A program made the translations under genes and the position numbers. Below are positions 26,454-34,178 of a DNA stretch of 64,000 bases, in pieces. The DNA comes from Roseibium litorale (GTDB taxonomy: Bacteria > Pseudomonadota > Alphaproteobacteria > Rhizobiales > Stappiaceae). Location: contig NZ_JACYXI010000004.1 in assembly GCF_014842915.1 (NCBI RefSeq), forward strand, positions 1 through 64,000, written 5' to 3'. Positions within the stretch are counted from its first letter, which is position 1; every line of letters begins with the position of its first letter. Below the pieces are notes generated by a model, which saw only the letters and a list, made by a program, of their open reading frames with translations, searched no databases and was not told the origin of the DNA.

Positions 26454-27647
26454 TCACTTCCCCCTGCGCGGCCGCTCACCAACATAGGCCGCGCGGGGAC
26501 GGATCTGATCCGGCAAACGGTATTGCTCCAGCGCATGGGCGATCCAGCCGACCATGCGCCCGGCGCAGAAAATGACCTTTCCTGCTTCTTCCGGCAGACC
26601 GAGCTGCCTTTGAATGACGGCAAAGGCAAAGTCGATGTTGGGTGCCAGACCGAACAGCGCCTCCCCAGCCTCCACCAGGGCGGGAACAAGCTGCGCAAAC
26701 TCCCTGTCTCCCTGAACACCCGCTGCAAGCTGCAAAAGACAATCACCGCGCGGGTCCCGGCCCGAATAGATTGCATGACCGAACCCGGCCAGCGGTTCTC
26801 CCCGCTGAAGCATGGCGCTCAGTTCTCTATCGGCGTCTTCCAGAGACCGAACCCGGTCCAGCCAGGCTGTCACCCGGTCAGAATGAGCGCCATGACGCGG
26901 GCCGCTGAAGGCGCCCAGGCCGGATATGAGCGCCGCATGCAGCGGTGCCCTGGTTGACGCTGCGCAGCGCACCGCAAAGGCACTCGTGTTGAACTCGTGA
27001 TCGGCAGCCAGAACAAGCGCCGCGCGCAGCAGCTCGGCTGCCGGCCCCGCAGGAACATTCCAGGCCCGCGCCAGCTGCATGTGCACGGGAGACGCGTCAG
27101 GCTCGCGCCGCCCAAGCAGCGCGGCGCATGAGGCCCTGACCAAACCCGCGCCTTTGTCCCGCAGAAGGGCAGGGGACTGCGTGTAGGCGGCCCGGTCCTG
27201 CAAGGGCCAGGCCGCAAGCGCAGTCATCAGCCGTTCCATGATGCCGAGCCCTTCCGGCAAGGCTGGAAGCGTTTCTGGTGCTGGGCGCGAAAAAGGATCC
27301 GTCCCGCACTCCCAAAGCAGATTGGCAACGGCCTCAAGACTGAAGCTTCCGGCTAGCTCGACCGCCGAATGACCGCGATACCAGGGGCCATCCTCAGCAA
27401 TCATCGTCAATGAGGTGGTGAGCGCCGATGGCTGCGAACCTGCGGGGACGGGCCCCAGGCCTCCCAGAACCGGTTCTGCCCTTTGCCCCTGCAATTGGCG
27501 GATGTCTGCCGCGTCATACCGCCTTTGCTTGCCTGGACCAGGCACGGAGCGGATCAGCCCCCGGCTGACATAGGCGTATAGCGTCGCGGGGCGGACACCA
27601 AGTTCGGCGGCAGCCTCACGGGCCGAAAGATAGACAGGTTCGCTCAT
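26454..27647 (-). CDS. Citrate synthase-family protein with N-terminal helix-turn-helix domain
   Basis: This 397-residue protein begins with a MerR-like HTH (residues about 4-55, LSAREAAAELGVRPATLYAY and GKQRRYDAADIRQL), followed by a citrate synthase domain. The catalytic residues are present: His in GPRHGAH, His in GFGHAIY with SGRDPR, and Asp in PNIDFAF. It may therefore be both an enzyme and a DNA-binding protein. The start at 27647 is the ATG before MSEPVYLSARE; longer in-frame starts overlap the divergent gene. It shares an 80-bp spacer with a second citrate synthase, and a palindrome lies there. Confidence 0.8.
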   Translation of the reverse strand: MSEPVYLSAREAAAELGVRPATLYAYVSRGLIRSVPGPGKQRRYDAADIRQLQGQRAEPVLGGLGPVPAGSQPSALTTSLTMIAEDGPWYRGHSAVELAGSFSLEAVANLLWECGTDPFSRPAPETLPALPEGLGIMERLMTALAAWPLQDRAAYTQSPALLRDKGAGLVRASCAALLGRREPDASPVHMQLARAWNVPAGPAAELLRAALVLAADHEFNTSAFAVRCAASTRAPLHAALISGLGAFSGPRHGAHSDRVTAWLDRVRSLEDADRELSAMLQRGEPLAGFGHAIYSGRDPRGDCLLQLAAGVQGDREFAQLVPALVEAGEALFGLAPNIDFAFAVIQRQLGLPEEAGKVIFCAGRMVGWIAHALEQYRLPDQIRPRAAYVGERPRRGK

Positions 27648-27662
27648 ATGTTGATTGTATTT

Positions 27663-27674
27663 ATCAATATTGAT
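27663..27674. promoter_or_regulatory. Palindrome between the divergent citrate synthase genes
   Basis: ATCAATATTGAT is a perfect 12-bp palindrome. It is nested in a TTGAT-N7-ATCAA repeat (27651-27667) that starts just upstream of the HTH-citrate synthase ATG. It is the obvious candidate operator for the HTH domain encoded by that gene, which would make it autoregulatory. This is inference from position. Confidence 0.45.
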
Positions 27675-27727
27675 CCTTGCAACAAGTCCGTGAGAACTGA
27701 AAGGGACACAAGACAAGGAGAGATGAC

Positions 27728-28834
27728 ATGACCCTCGCGTTTCCGGCCCCCGGCCTTGCCAATTCAACGGCTTCCGGCCTTGAAGGTGTGATCGCTGCCG
27801 ACACGGTTTTGAGTGAAGTCGATGGCGCAAAAGGGCGGCTTATCCTTCGCGGCAAAGCGATTGAAGACCTTGCGGGACATCTGAGCTTCGAAGAGGCAAT
27901 CCGCTTTTTCTGGGACGGGCTGGTCACAGACAGAAATGCCCCCCTTGCGGAACGTCTCGCACAGGCGCGCAGGGACGCCTTTGCCCTGGTGCCCGTTCTG
28001 GAAGCAGCCCCAAGAGACCTTCCCGTCTATCAGCGCATGCGTCTCGGCCTCTCGGCTCTGACATCAACCCGGCATGAGGACGATGCCGCGGCCATCTGCG
28101 GTTCGCTGCCCGTCTTTCTCGCCGCCTCAGCGCGCATAATGGCCGGCGTGAAGCCGGTTGCGCCGGACACGTCTCTCACCATCGCGCAGGATATCCTGCA
28201 GATGCTGACCGGCAGGCAACCGGTCGAGCGGGCGGCCAGTGCACTGGACCGGTATCTGGTGACCATCCTCGATCACGGTCTCAATGCCTCGACCTTTACT
28301 GCAAGGGTGATCGCCTCGACCAAGGCGGACATGGCCTCGTCGATCATCGGCGCCATGGGCGCTCTGAAAGGCCCGCTTCACGGTGGCGCGCCGGGACCGG
28401 TTCTTGACATGCTGGACGCCATTGGCACGCAGGACCGGGCGCAGGACTGGATCCTGAACGAGCTGAAACAGGGGAGCCGCCTTATGGGGTTTGGCCACCG
28501 CATCTACCGGACACGCGACCCGCGCGCCGACGTTCTGAAGGCAGGTCTCGCTGAACTTCCGAAGGAGGATGGGCGCATCGCCCTGGCGGAGGCGGTGGAA
28601 GCGGAGGCCCTTGCTGCCTTGCGGGTCCACAAGCCGGACCGGCCGCTGGAAACCAACGTGGAATTCTACACCGCCGTGCTGCTGGAGGCTGCGGGCATTG
28701 ATCGCAGCCTGTTCACGCCGCTGTTTGCGGTGGGGAGAAGCGCCGGCTGGTGCGCCCATGTGGTGGAACAGCAGCAGACGGGCAAGCTGATCCGCCCGGC
28801 CTCCCGCTACACCGGTCCGATGCCGCAAGCTTGA
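27728..28834 (+). CDS. Citrate synthase (second, HTH-less paralogue)
   Basis: A 368-residue citrate synthase-family enzyme. Active-site segments are GPLHGGAP (His), GFGHRIYRTRDPR (His) and ETNVEFYTA. In the last segment the usual catalytic Asp (NVDFY) is Glu. This Asp-to-Glu form occurs in a known subfamily but should lower or change activity. AAGGAGAG precedes the ATG. It is divergent from the HTH-fused paralogue; a heteromer, or 2-methylcitrate synthesis, is possible. No prp genes are near. Confidence 0.8.
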   Translation: MTLAFPAPGLANSTASGLEGVIAADTVLSEVDGAKGRLILRGKAIEDLAGHLSFEEAIRFFWDGLVTDRNAPLAERLAQARRDAFALVPVLEAAPRDLPVYQRMRLGLSALTSTRHEDDAAAICGSLPVFLAASARIMAGVKPVAPDTSLTIAQDILQMLTGRQPVERAASALDRYLVTILDHGLNASTFTARVIASTKADMASSIIGAMGALKGPLHGGAPGPVLDMLDAIGTQDRAQDWILNELKQGSRLMGFGHRIYRTRDPRADVLKAGLAELPKEDGRIALAEAVEAEALAALRVHKPDRPLETNVEFYTAVLLEAAGIDRSLFTPLFAVGRSAGWCAHVVEQQQTGKLIRPASRYTGPMPQA

Positions 28835-28851
28835 AGATCAGGGGAACCGCC

Positions 28852-29280
28852 TCAAACACCCTTCTTGTAGGCCATGCCGATGGTGCGCGGGCCGGTTTCC
28901 TTGAACCCGAACTTCTCGTAGAGCCTGTTCGCCGGAACATCGGCGAGCAGGTTCACATAGGCCGTGTCCGGCACATTGGCAGCAATGTAATCGCTCAAGG
29001 TCTGCATGATCAGCCGCCCGTAGCCTTTGCCGTGATGTTCCGGACGCACAACGATATCGACGATATGCACGGCCAGAGCGCCATCGCCAACGATGCGGCC
29101 CATGCCAATCTCTTGTCCGTCGAGCTCCAGCACGATGCAGTAAAGTGACTTCGGCAGTCCGGCCTTTGCCGCCTCCAGGGAATAGCCGCTGAGACCTCCG
29201 GATCTGCGCAGATCGATATAGGTTTGCGGATCGGGAAGACGCTCGACGATGTGAGGCTGCACGGCTGATTCTCCTGACAC
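28852..29280 (-). CDS. GNAT-family N-acetyltransferase
   Basis: A 142-residue GNAT with the acetyl-CoA loop VRPEHHGKGYGRLIMQTL (motif A, Q/HxxGxG) and the C-terminal VNLLADVPANRLYEKFGFKETG motif B. It lies after the citrate synthase gene on the other strand and just beyond the terminator of the dct operon. The substrate is unknown. Confidence 0.85.
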   Translation of the reverse strand: MSGESAVQPHIVERLPDPQTYIDLRRSGGLSGYSLEAAKAGLPKSLYCIVLELDGQEIGMGRIVGDGALAVHIVDIVVRPEHHGKGYGRLIMQTLSDYIAANVPDTAYVNLLADVPANRLYEKFGFKETGPRTIGMAYKKGV

Positions 29281-29327
29281 TTTTCCGGAGGCGGAGCTTT
29301 GCCGAAATGCAGACGGCCTTCAATGCA

Positions 29328-29354
29328 AAAGGCCGGAGCAATGCCCCGGCCTTT
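29328..29354 (-). terminator. Intrinsic terminator of the dctPQM operon
   Basis: AAAGGCCGG and CCGGCCTTT form a perfect 9-bp stem with a 9-nt loop. On the minus strand the stem runs into TTTTGCATT. It lies 20 nt after the dctM stop. Confidence 0.8.
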
Positions 29355-29374
29355 GTCTTCTCATGATTGCCTGA

Positions 29375-30778
29375 TCAGCGGTTTGTCAGGATTTCCGGTC
29401 CCATCAGGCTGTAGGGCAGCCAGGTAGACAGGGCCGGGACATAGGTCACCAGGATAAGGAACAGGAACAGAATCAGCACGAAGGGCGCAGCCGCCCGCAC
29501 CACCTGAACCAGGCTCATCCCCGTGATCCCGGAGGTTACGAACAGGTTGAGGCCGATCGGCGGAGTGATCATGCCGATTTCCATGTTCACCACCATGATG
29601 ATGCCGAGGTGGATCGGATCGACGCCCAGCTCCATGCCGATCGGGAACACCACCGGTGCCACGATCAGGAGCAGGCCCGACGGTTCCATGAACTGGCCAC
29701 CCAAAAGCAGCAGCAGGTTGACCGCGATCAGGAAGGTGAACCAGTTGAAGCCTGCGTTCAGCATCAGATCGGTGATCGCCTGCGGGATCCGCTCAGAGGT
29801 CAGAACATGAGCGAAGAGCAGCGCGTTGACGATGATGAACATCAGCATGATCGTCGTCTTGCCCGCATCCACCAGCACCTTCTTGGTATCCTTGTGGAAG
29901 CAGCCCGGACCAAAGTTCGCGATGGTCAGCCACAGGTTCCGGACAATCGCGGACCCAAGGCCTTCGCCTTCCTTGCGCATCGGCACGCCCTTGAGCGGAC
30001 CCATGTCACGGTAGATGAAGATGGCGATCAGGAACGAGTAGACCGCAGCCACGGCAGCCGCTTCAGTCGGTGTGAACACTCCGCCATAGATACCGCCGAG
30101 AATGATGACGATCAGCAGCAGACCAAATCCCGCCTCACCTGCGGCGCTGGCAATTTCACCAAACCCGGCGAAAGGCTGCTTCGGCATGTTCTTGATGCGC
30201 GCATTCACATAGATCGCGATCATCAGCATGAGACCGGCCACGAGACCCGGAATCACACCGGCAAGGAACATGCGGCCCACGGAAACGTCCGTTGCAGCTG
30301 CATAGACCACCATGACGATGGACGGCGGGATCAGGATGCCCAAGGTGCCTGCATTGGCGATGACGCCTGCCGCAAACTCCTTGGTGTAGCCGACCTGGCG
30401 CATACCGGCGATGGCAATGGTGCCGATGGCGACCACGGTTGCAGGCGAGGAGCCTGATAGCGCGGCAAAGAGCATGCAGGAGAACACCGCCGCGATGGCA
30501 AGACCGCCGCGCACATGGCCAACGCAGGCAATGGCGAAGCGGATAATGCGGCGGGCAACGCCCCCGGTCGACATGAAGGCCGAGGCCAGAATGAAGAACG
30601 GGATCGCCAGAAGCGTATAGTTCTGCGAGGCGGTGAACAGCTGCAGAGCGACCGACGAAATGGAATCGTTGGAGAAGATGGCGATGGCCAGAACGCTGGA
30701 AAGACCAAGCGAGATGGCAATCGGAACGCCCAGGAACAGGAGTGTCAGGACGAGAATGAAAAGGATTGCGGCTTCCAT
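29375..30778 (-). CDS. dctM: TRAP transporter large permease DctM
   Basis: A 467-residue membrane protein with about 12-13 helices. The N-terminal LGVPIAISLGLSS and the GSSPATVVAIGTIAIAGMRQ motif are DctM signatures. The protein is about 30 residues longer than typical DctM, with an extra hydrophilic stretch around 250-290 that includes a GPGCFHKDTKK segment. It drives Na+/H+-coupled uptake of the substrate delivered by DctP. It is the last gene of dctPQM, with an 11-nt gap to dctQ. Confidence 0.92.
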   Translation of the reverse strand: MEAAILFILVLTLLFLGVPIAISLGLSSVLAIAIFSNDSISSVALQLFTASQNYTLLAIPFFILASAFMSTGGVARRIIRFAIACVGHVRGGLAIAAVFSCMLFAALSGSSPATVVAIGTIAIAGMRQVGYTKEFAAGVIANAGTLGILIPPSIVMVVYAAATDVSVGRMFLAGVIPGLVAGLMLMIAIYVNARIKNMPKQPFAGFGEIASAAGEAGFGLLLIVIILGGIYGGVFTPTEAAAVAAVYSFLIAIFIYRDMGPLKGVPMRKEGEGLGSAIVRNLWLTIANFGPGCFHKDTKKVLVDAGKTTIMLMFIIVNALLFAHVLTSERIPQAITDLMLNAGFNWFTFLIAVNLLLLLGGQFMEPSGLLLIVAPVVFPIGMELGVDPIHLGIIMVVNMEIGMITPPIGLNLFVTSGITGMSLVQVVRAAAPFVLILFLFLILVTYVPALSTWLPYSLMGPEILTNR

Positions 30779-30789
30779 GGTTATTTACC

Positions 30790-31410
30790 TCAATCCTTCA
30801 GAATGTCTTTATTTTCGGCCACAAGCTCTTCAGCTTCATGCGCCGCAATCATCATCGCCCTCTGACCGGTGATGATCTGCCAGGTTGCCTGAAGGCAGCG
30901 GAACGCAAAGAGGGCAAGCCCGATGGGCAGGATGAGGTAAGCGATCCAGCGCTGTACGCGCTCCTTGGTGCCGAAGGCTTCCTGCACCCATTCCGGATAG
31001 CGCAGATCGTCCAGGCCGATACCAATCTTGAACATCTTCTGCCAGTAGTCGATGGCCCCGCCCTTCGCATCGATCCCGAAAACATGGAGCCAGTCCGCAT
31101 TGAGCAGGATCACGGCGTAGGCAACGCCGCAGAGCGCCCCAAAAACCGCGACGGCGCGGAATAGGGGCTTCGGCAGCAGCTGGATCACGGCATCCACCCC
31201 GAGGTGAGACCCGATCTTCACGCCATAGCTCATGCCGAAGAGGATGAGCCAGGCAAACAGGATACGCGTCAGCTCCAGGGCGCCCGTCCAGCCGGAGTTG
31301 AAGCCATAGCGGGCGACCACCTGGGTGAAGGTGACGATTGTCATTGCCGCGAGAAGGAAGGCGATGACGCCTTCCTCGAAGCGGGTGACCCAATTGTCGA
31401 GGCGTTGCAT
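30790..31410 (-). CDS. dctQ: TRAP transporter small permease DctQ
   Basis: A 206-residue protein with four membrane helices in the order expected for DctQ and the conserved WTGALELTRILFAWLILFG region. The ATG at 31410 follows a GGGGG run by 5 nt. It is somewhat longer than average (about 170) because of a hydrophilic insert around 110-150. It scaffolds DctM. Confidence 0.9.
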   Translation of the reverse strand: MQRLDNWVTRFEEGVIAFLLAAMTIVTFTQVVARYGFNSGWTGALELTRILFAWLILFGMSYGVKIGSHLGVDAVIQLLPKPLFRAVAVFGALCGVAYAVILLNADWLHVFGIDAKGGAIDYWQKMFKIGIGLDDLRYPEWVQEAFGTKERVQRWIAYLILPIGLALFAFRCLQATWQIITGQRAMMIAAHEAEELVAENKDILKD

Positions 31411-31572
31411 TGTTTCCCCCGAATCATGCCTGCGGCATGTTCTCGATTGTTCTTTCCCTGTCCGCGCCCGGGGCAGCCCATCTCGAAAGGGCATTCCAGC
31501 CTGTTGGCGCAGGGAATCCTGCGGGTGGAGGTATTTGTCTCTCTTCCCGGAAACCCCTGGGGCGGAGACCCC

Positions 31573-31598
31573 GGAAGGGCCGGCGGACCGGCCCTTCC
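31573..31598 (-). repeat. Stem-loop between dctP and dctQ
   Basis: A perfect 11-bp inverted repeat (GGAAGGGCCGG and CCGGCCCTTCC, 4-nt loop) lies 11 nt after the dctP stop. A poly-U run is missing, so partial termination or 3'-end stabilisation of the binding-protein mRNA is more likely than full termination. The same arrangement occurs in the second TRAP operon at 52959. Confidence 0.6.
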
Positions 31599-31608
31599 AA
31601 AGCTGACC

Positions 31609-32616
31609 TTACTTGGCCGTGTTGGACGCAACAGCTGCGTCGATCAGGTCCTTGCCGATGTCGCCTTCGAACTTGGCCCAAACCGGCTTCATGGCATCAA
31701 CCCATGCCTGGCGCTGTTCTGGGGTCAGCTCGCGGATGACCGCGCCGGTGTCCAGGATGCGCTTCCGGTTCATGGCTTCCTGTTCAGCCACGGACCCGTT
31801 GGCGGCAGCAGTGACTTCCTCTGCAATCTTGAGGAACTGCTCACGGACATCCGGCTCCAGGCTGTTCAGCCACTCGTCGGAGGTGACGAGCAGGTAGGCC
31901 AGGAGCTGGTGGTTGGTTTCGGTGATGCCGTCCTGAACTTCAAAGAACTTCTGGGTGTAGATGTTGGACCAGGTGTTCTCCTGGCCGTCCACAACACCGG
32001 TCTGAAGCGCGCCATAGACTTCCTTGAAGGCCAGTTTCTGAGCGTTTGCGCCCATGGCTTCGATCATGGCTTCCGCCACGTCGGAGGTCTGGATGCGGAA
32101 CTTCAAGCCTGCCGCATCACTCGGAACCAGCAGCGGCTTGTTCGCGGAGAACTGCTTCAGACCGGAGCTCCAGTAGCCAAGGCCCTGGAAGCCATATTCG
32201 GTCATGGAACCCAGAAGCGACTTGCCGTCAGCGCTGGTGGTGAAGCGCTCGACCGCGTCCAGATCCTGGAACAGGAACGGCAGATCGAAAAGACGGAACT
32301 TCAGGGTATAGGCTTCGAACTTGGACAACGAAGGTGCCGCCAGCTGAACGTCGCCCAGAAGCAGGGCTTCCATCACCTTGTCGTCATCGAAAAGCTGAGA
32401 GTTCGGGAACACCTGCATGCAGGCCTTGCCGTCCATCTCCTTGTTGACGCGTTCTGCAAGCAGGGTCGCTGCGTCGCCCTTCGGGTGACCAGTCGCGGCC
32501 ACGACGTGGCTGAACTTGATAACGATTTCGCCGTCGTCACAAGATTCAGTTGCCTGAGCTGCGCCAGAGAACGCAAGAGTAACCACAGCGGTTGCTGCGA
32601 GAAGAAGCTTTTTCAT
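31609..32616 (-). CDS. dctP: TRAP transporter solute-binding protein DctP (C4-dicarboxylate type)
   Basis: A 335-residue periplasmic protein. Its signal peptide starts at the ATG at 32616 (MKKLLLAATAVVTLAFSG) and is probably cut after AQA. An AGGA site lies 8-11 nt upstream. The carboxylate-binding arginine is in AGLKFRIQ, and the GALQTGVVDGQENTW segment is conserved in DctP. It binds malate, succinate or fumarate in characterised relatives. Transcription is predicted from a sigma-54 promoter 80 nt upstream. Confidence 0.9.
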   Translation of the reverse strand: MKKLLLAATAVVTLAFSGAAQATESCDDGEIVIKFSHVVAATGHPKGDAATLLAERVNKEMDGKACMQVFPNSQLFDDDKVMEALLLGDVQLAAPSLSKFEAYTLKFRLFDLPFLFQDLDAVERFTTSADGKSLLGSMTEYGFQGLGYWSSGLKQFSANKPLLVPSDAAGLKFRIQTSDVAEAMIEAMGANAQKLAFKEVYGALQTGVVDGQENTWSNIYTQKFFEVQDGITETNHQLLAYLLVTSDEWLNSLEPDVREQFLKIAEEVTAAANGSVAEQEAMNRKRILDTGAVIRELTPEQRQAWVDAMKPVWAKFEGDIGKDLIDAAVASNTAK

Positions 32617-32695
32617 GGAATGTCCTCCCAGACATTTTTCATATGTCCGGCTCATGAAACGGAGCCGGAGCGCGAATGCACGCTGGGGAAGAAAT

Positions 32696-32711
32696 AGCAA
32701 CGTCCATGCCA
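32696..32711 (-). promoter_or_regulatory. Sigma-54 promoter of dctPQM
   Basis: The minus strand reads TGGCATGGACGTTGCT, matching the TGGCAYR-N4-TTGCW consensus with GG at -24 and GC at -12. It lies 80 nt before the dctP ATG and downstream of two enhancer-like sites, as expected for DctD activation. Confidence 0.88.
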
Positions 32712-32774
32712 AACGGCAGGAATAAAGGATTTTCTGAAAGAATTCGCAGTTACAGCTCAAAATGCTGAAACGGA

Positions 32775-32830
32775 TGGGTCGAAAGTGACCCACCCCTAGC
32801 CTTAAATGTGTCGAAATCGACACATTTAAG
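32775..32830. promoter_or_regulatory. Two DctD enhancer sites (UAS) upstream of dctP
   Basis: Two 18-bp inverted repeats are present: TGGGTCGAAAGTGACCCA (32775-32792) and TGTGTCGAAATCGACACA (32807-32824). The second is the core of a 30-bp repeat (arms CTTAAATGTGTCGA, 32801-32830). Their centres are 32 bp apart, about three helical turns, and 80 and 112 bp from the sigma-54 promoter. This is the classical layout of Rhizobium dctA UAS sites. The site also lies just after the dctD stop. Confidence 0.85.
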
Positions 32831-32832
32831 GC

Positions 32833-34173
32833 TCAGCCATCAGCTTCTTCCAGATCCGCTTTCCCCAGGCCGTATTTGCGCATCTTCTCATAGAGAGCCT
32901 TGCGGGACAGGTTGAGGCTTTCGTAGGTCGGCTTGATGGCGCCACCGTTGCGCGCCAGCTCCGCGGAAATCAGGGCTTTTTCATAGGCGGCGACCTGATC
33001 GAAAAGGCTGGCACCGGATGAGCTAACAGCGGCGGCCGAGCTGTCGATACCAAGCACGAAACGGTCTGCGACATTACGCAATTCCCGCACGTTTCCAGGC
33101 CAGTCCCGGGTCATCAGCGCCGCCAGATAGCCTTCCGGAATATCCGGGATCTCCCGCCGGTAGCGGGCCCGGGCCTCAACCGCCAGATGGCGGAAGAGAA
33201 GCGGGATGTCCTCGATCCGCTCGCGAAGGGCCGGAATGGCAACGGAGACCACGTTCAGGCGGTAGAACAGGTCGAGACGGAACCGGCCTTCCCGCCCGGC
33301 GGCCTCCAAGTCTTCCTTGGTTGCCGCAATGAAGCGAACGTTGAGATCAATCGACTTGTTCGACCCCAGCCGTTCGATTGTCCGGGTTTCGATCACACGC
33401 AAAAGCTTGACCTGAAGCTCCGGCGGCATGGATTCGATCTCGTCCAGAAACACCGTCCCGCCATGGGCATGTTCCAGCTTGCCAATCCGCTGGCTAATCG
33501 CCCCGGTAAAAGCACCCTTCTCATGGCCGAAAAGCTCAGACTCGATGATCTCGGCAGGCAGGGCGCCGCAATTGAGGGCCACAAAGGGCCGCGACCTGCG
33601 TGGTCCTTCATCGTGCAGGGCACGCGCCACCACTTCCTTGCCCGAGCCGGTTTCCCCAAGGATCAGCACATCCGCATCCGTTGCGGCCAAGGCAGCCACA
33701 GTGCGGCGGAGCTTGTCGATGGCAGGCGTCCGGCCGACCAGACGGCCCTCGAGGCCCGTCCGGTCCGCCAGTTCCTCGCGCAGCTTCCTGTTTTCCAGCA
33801 CAAGGCGGCGCCGGTCCAGCGCACGTTCGACAACGGAATCCAGCCGCGACACGGAGAAGGGTTTCTCCATGAAATCATAGGCCCCGGCACGCATTGCCTC
33901 GACCGCCAGCGGCACATCGCCATGACCGGTGATCAGAACGACGGGCAGGGCAGGATCAATCTCGAAGGCCCGCCGCATCACCTCGAACCCATCGGTTCCC
34001 GGCATACGGATGTCGGTCACGAGCACGCCGTAAAAATCACGGGCAATGCGTTCCAGAGCCGCATCCGGGTCACCGGTCGCCATGACCACATGGCCGCTCA
34101 GTTCCAGCCCCTGGGACAAGGAGGCGCGCAGGTCTTCCTCATCATCCACCAGCAGAACGCATCCTTGATCCAT
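32833..34173 (-). CDS. dctD: DctD, sigma-54-dependent response regulator
   Basis: A 446-residue NtrC-family activator. The receiver has phospho-acceptor D54 (LVTDIRMPG), the AAA+ domain has Walker A GETGSGKE and the GAFTGA loop contacting sigma-54, and a Fis-type HTH lies at the C-terminus (ESLNLSRKALYEKMRKYGL). The ATG at 34173 starts MDQGCVLLVDDEED. Its partner DctB is upstream with a 5-nt gap, and its target sites sit right after its stop codon. Confidence 0.93.
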   Translation of the reverse strand: MDQGCVLLVDDEEDLRASLSQGLELSGHVVMATGDPDAALERIARDFYGVLVTDIRMPGTDGFEVMRRAFEIDPALPVVLITGHGDVPLAVEAMRAGAYDFMEKPFSVSRLDSVVERALDRRRLVLENRKLREELADRTGLEGRLVGRTPAIDKLRRTVAALAATDADVLILGETGSGKEVVARALHDEGPRRSRPFVALNCGALPAEIIESELFGHEKGAFTGAISQRIGKLEHAHGGTVFLDEIESMPPELQVKLLRVIETRTIERLGSNKSIDLNVRFIAATKEDLEAAGREGRFRLDLFYRLNVVSVAIPALRERIEDIPLLFRHLAVEARARYRREIPDIPEGYLAALMTRDWPGNVRELRNVADRFVLGIDSSAAAVSSSGASLFDQVAAYEKALISAELARNGGAIKPTYESLNLSRKALYEKMRKYGLGKADLEEADG

Positions 34174-34178
34174 GTTCT

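Noticed and set aside
31204-32697. 497-residue plus-strand open frame across dctQ and dctP
   Set aside because: It is antisense to two well-identified genes, has no family features, and arises from codon bias of GC-rich DNA.
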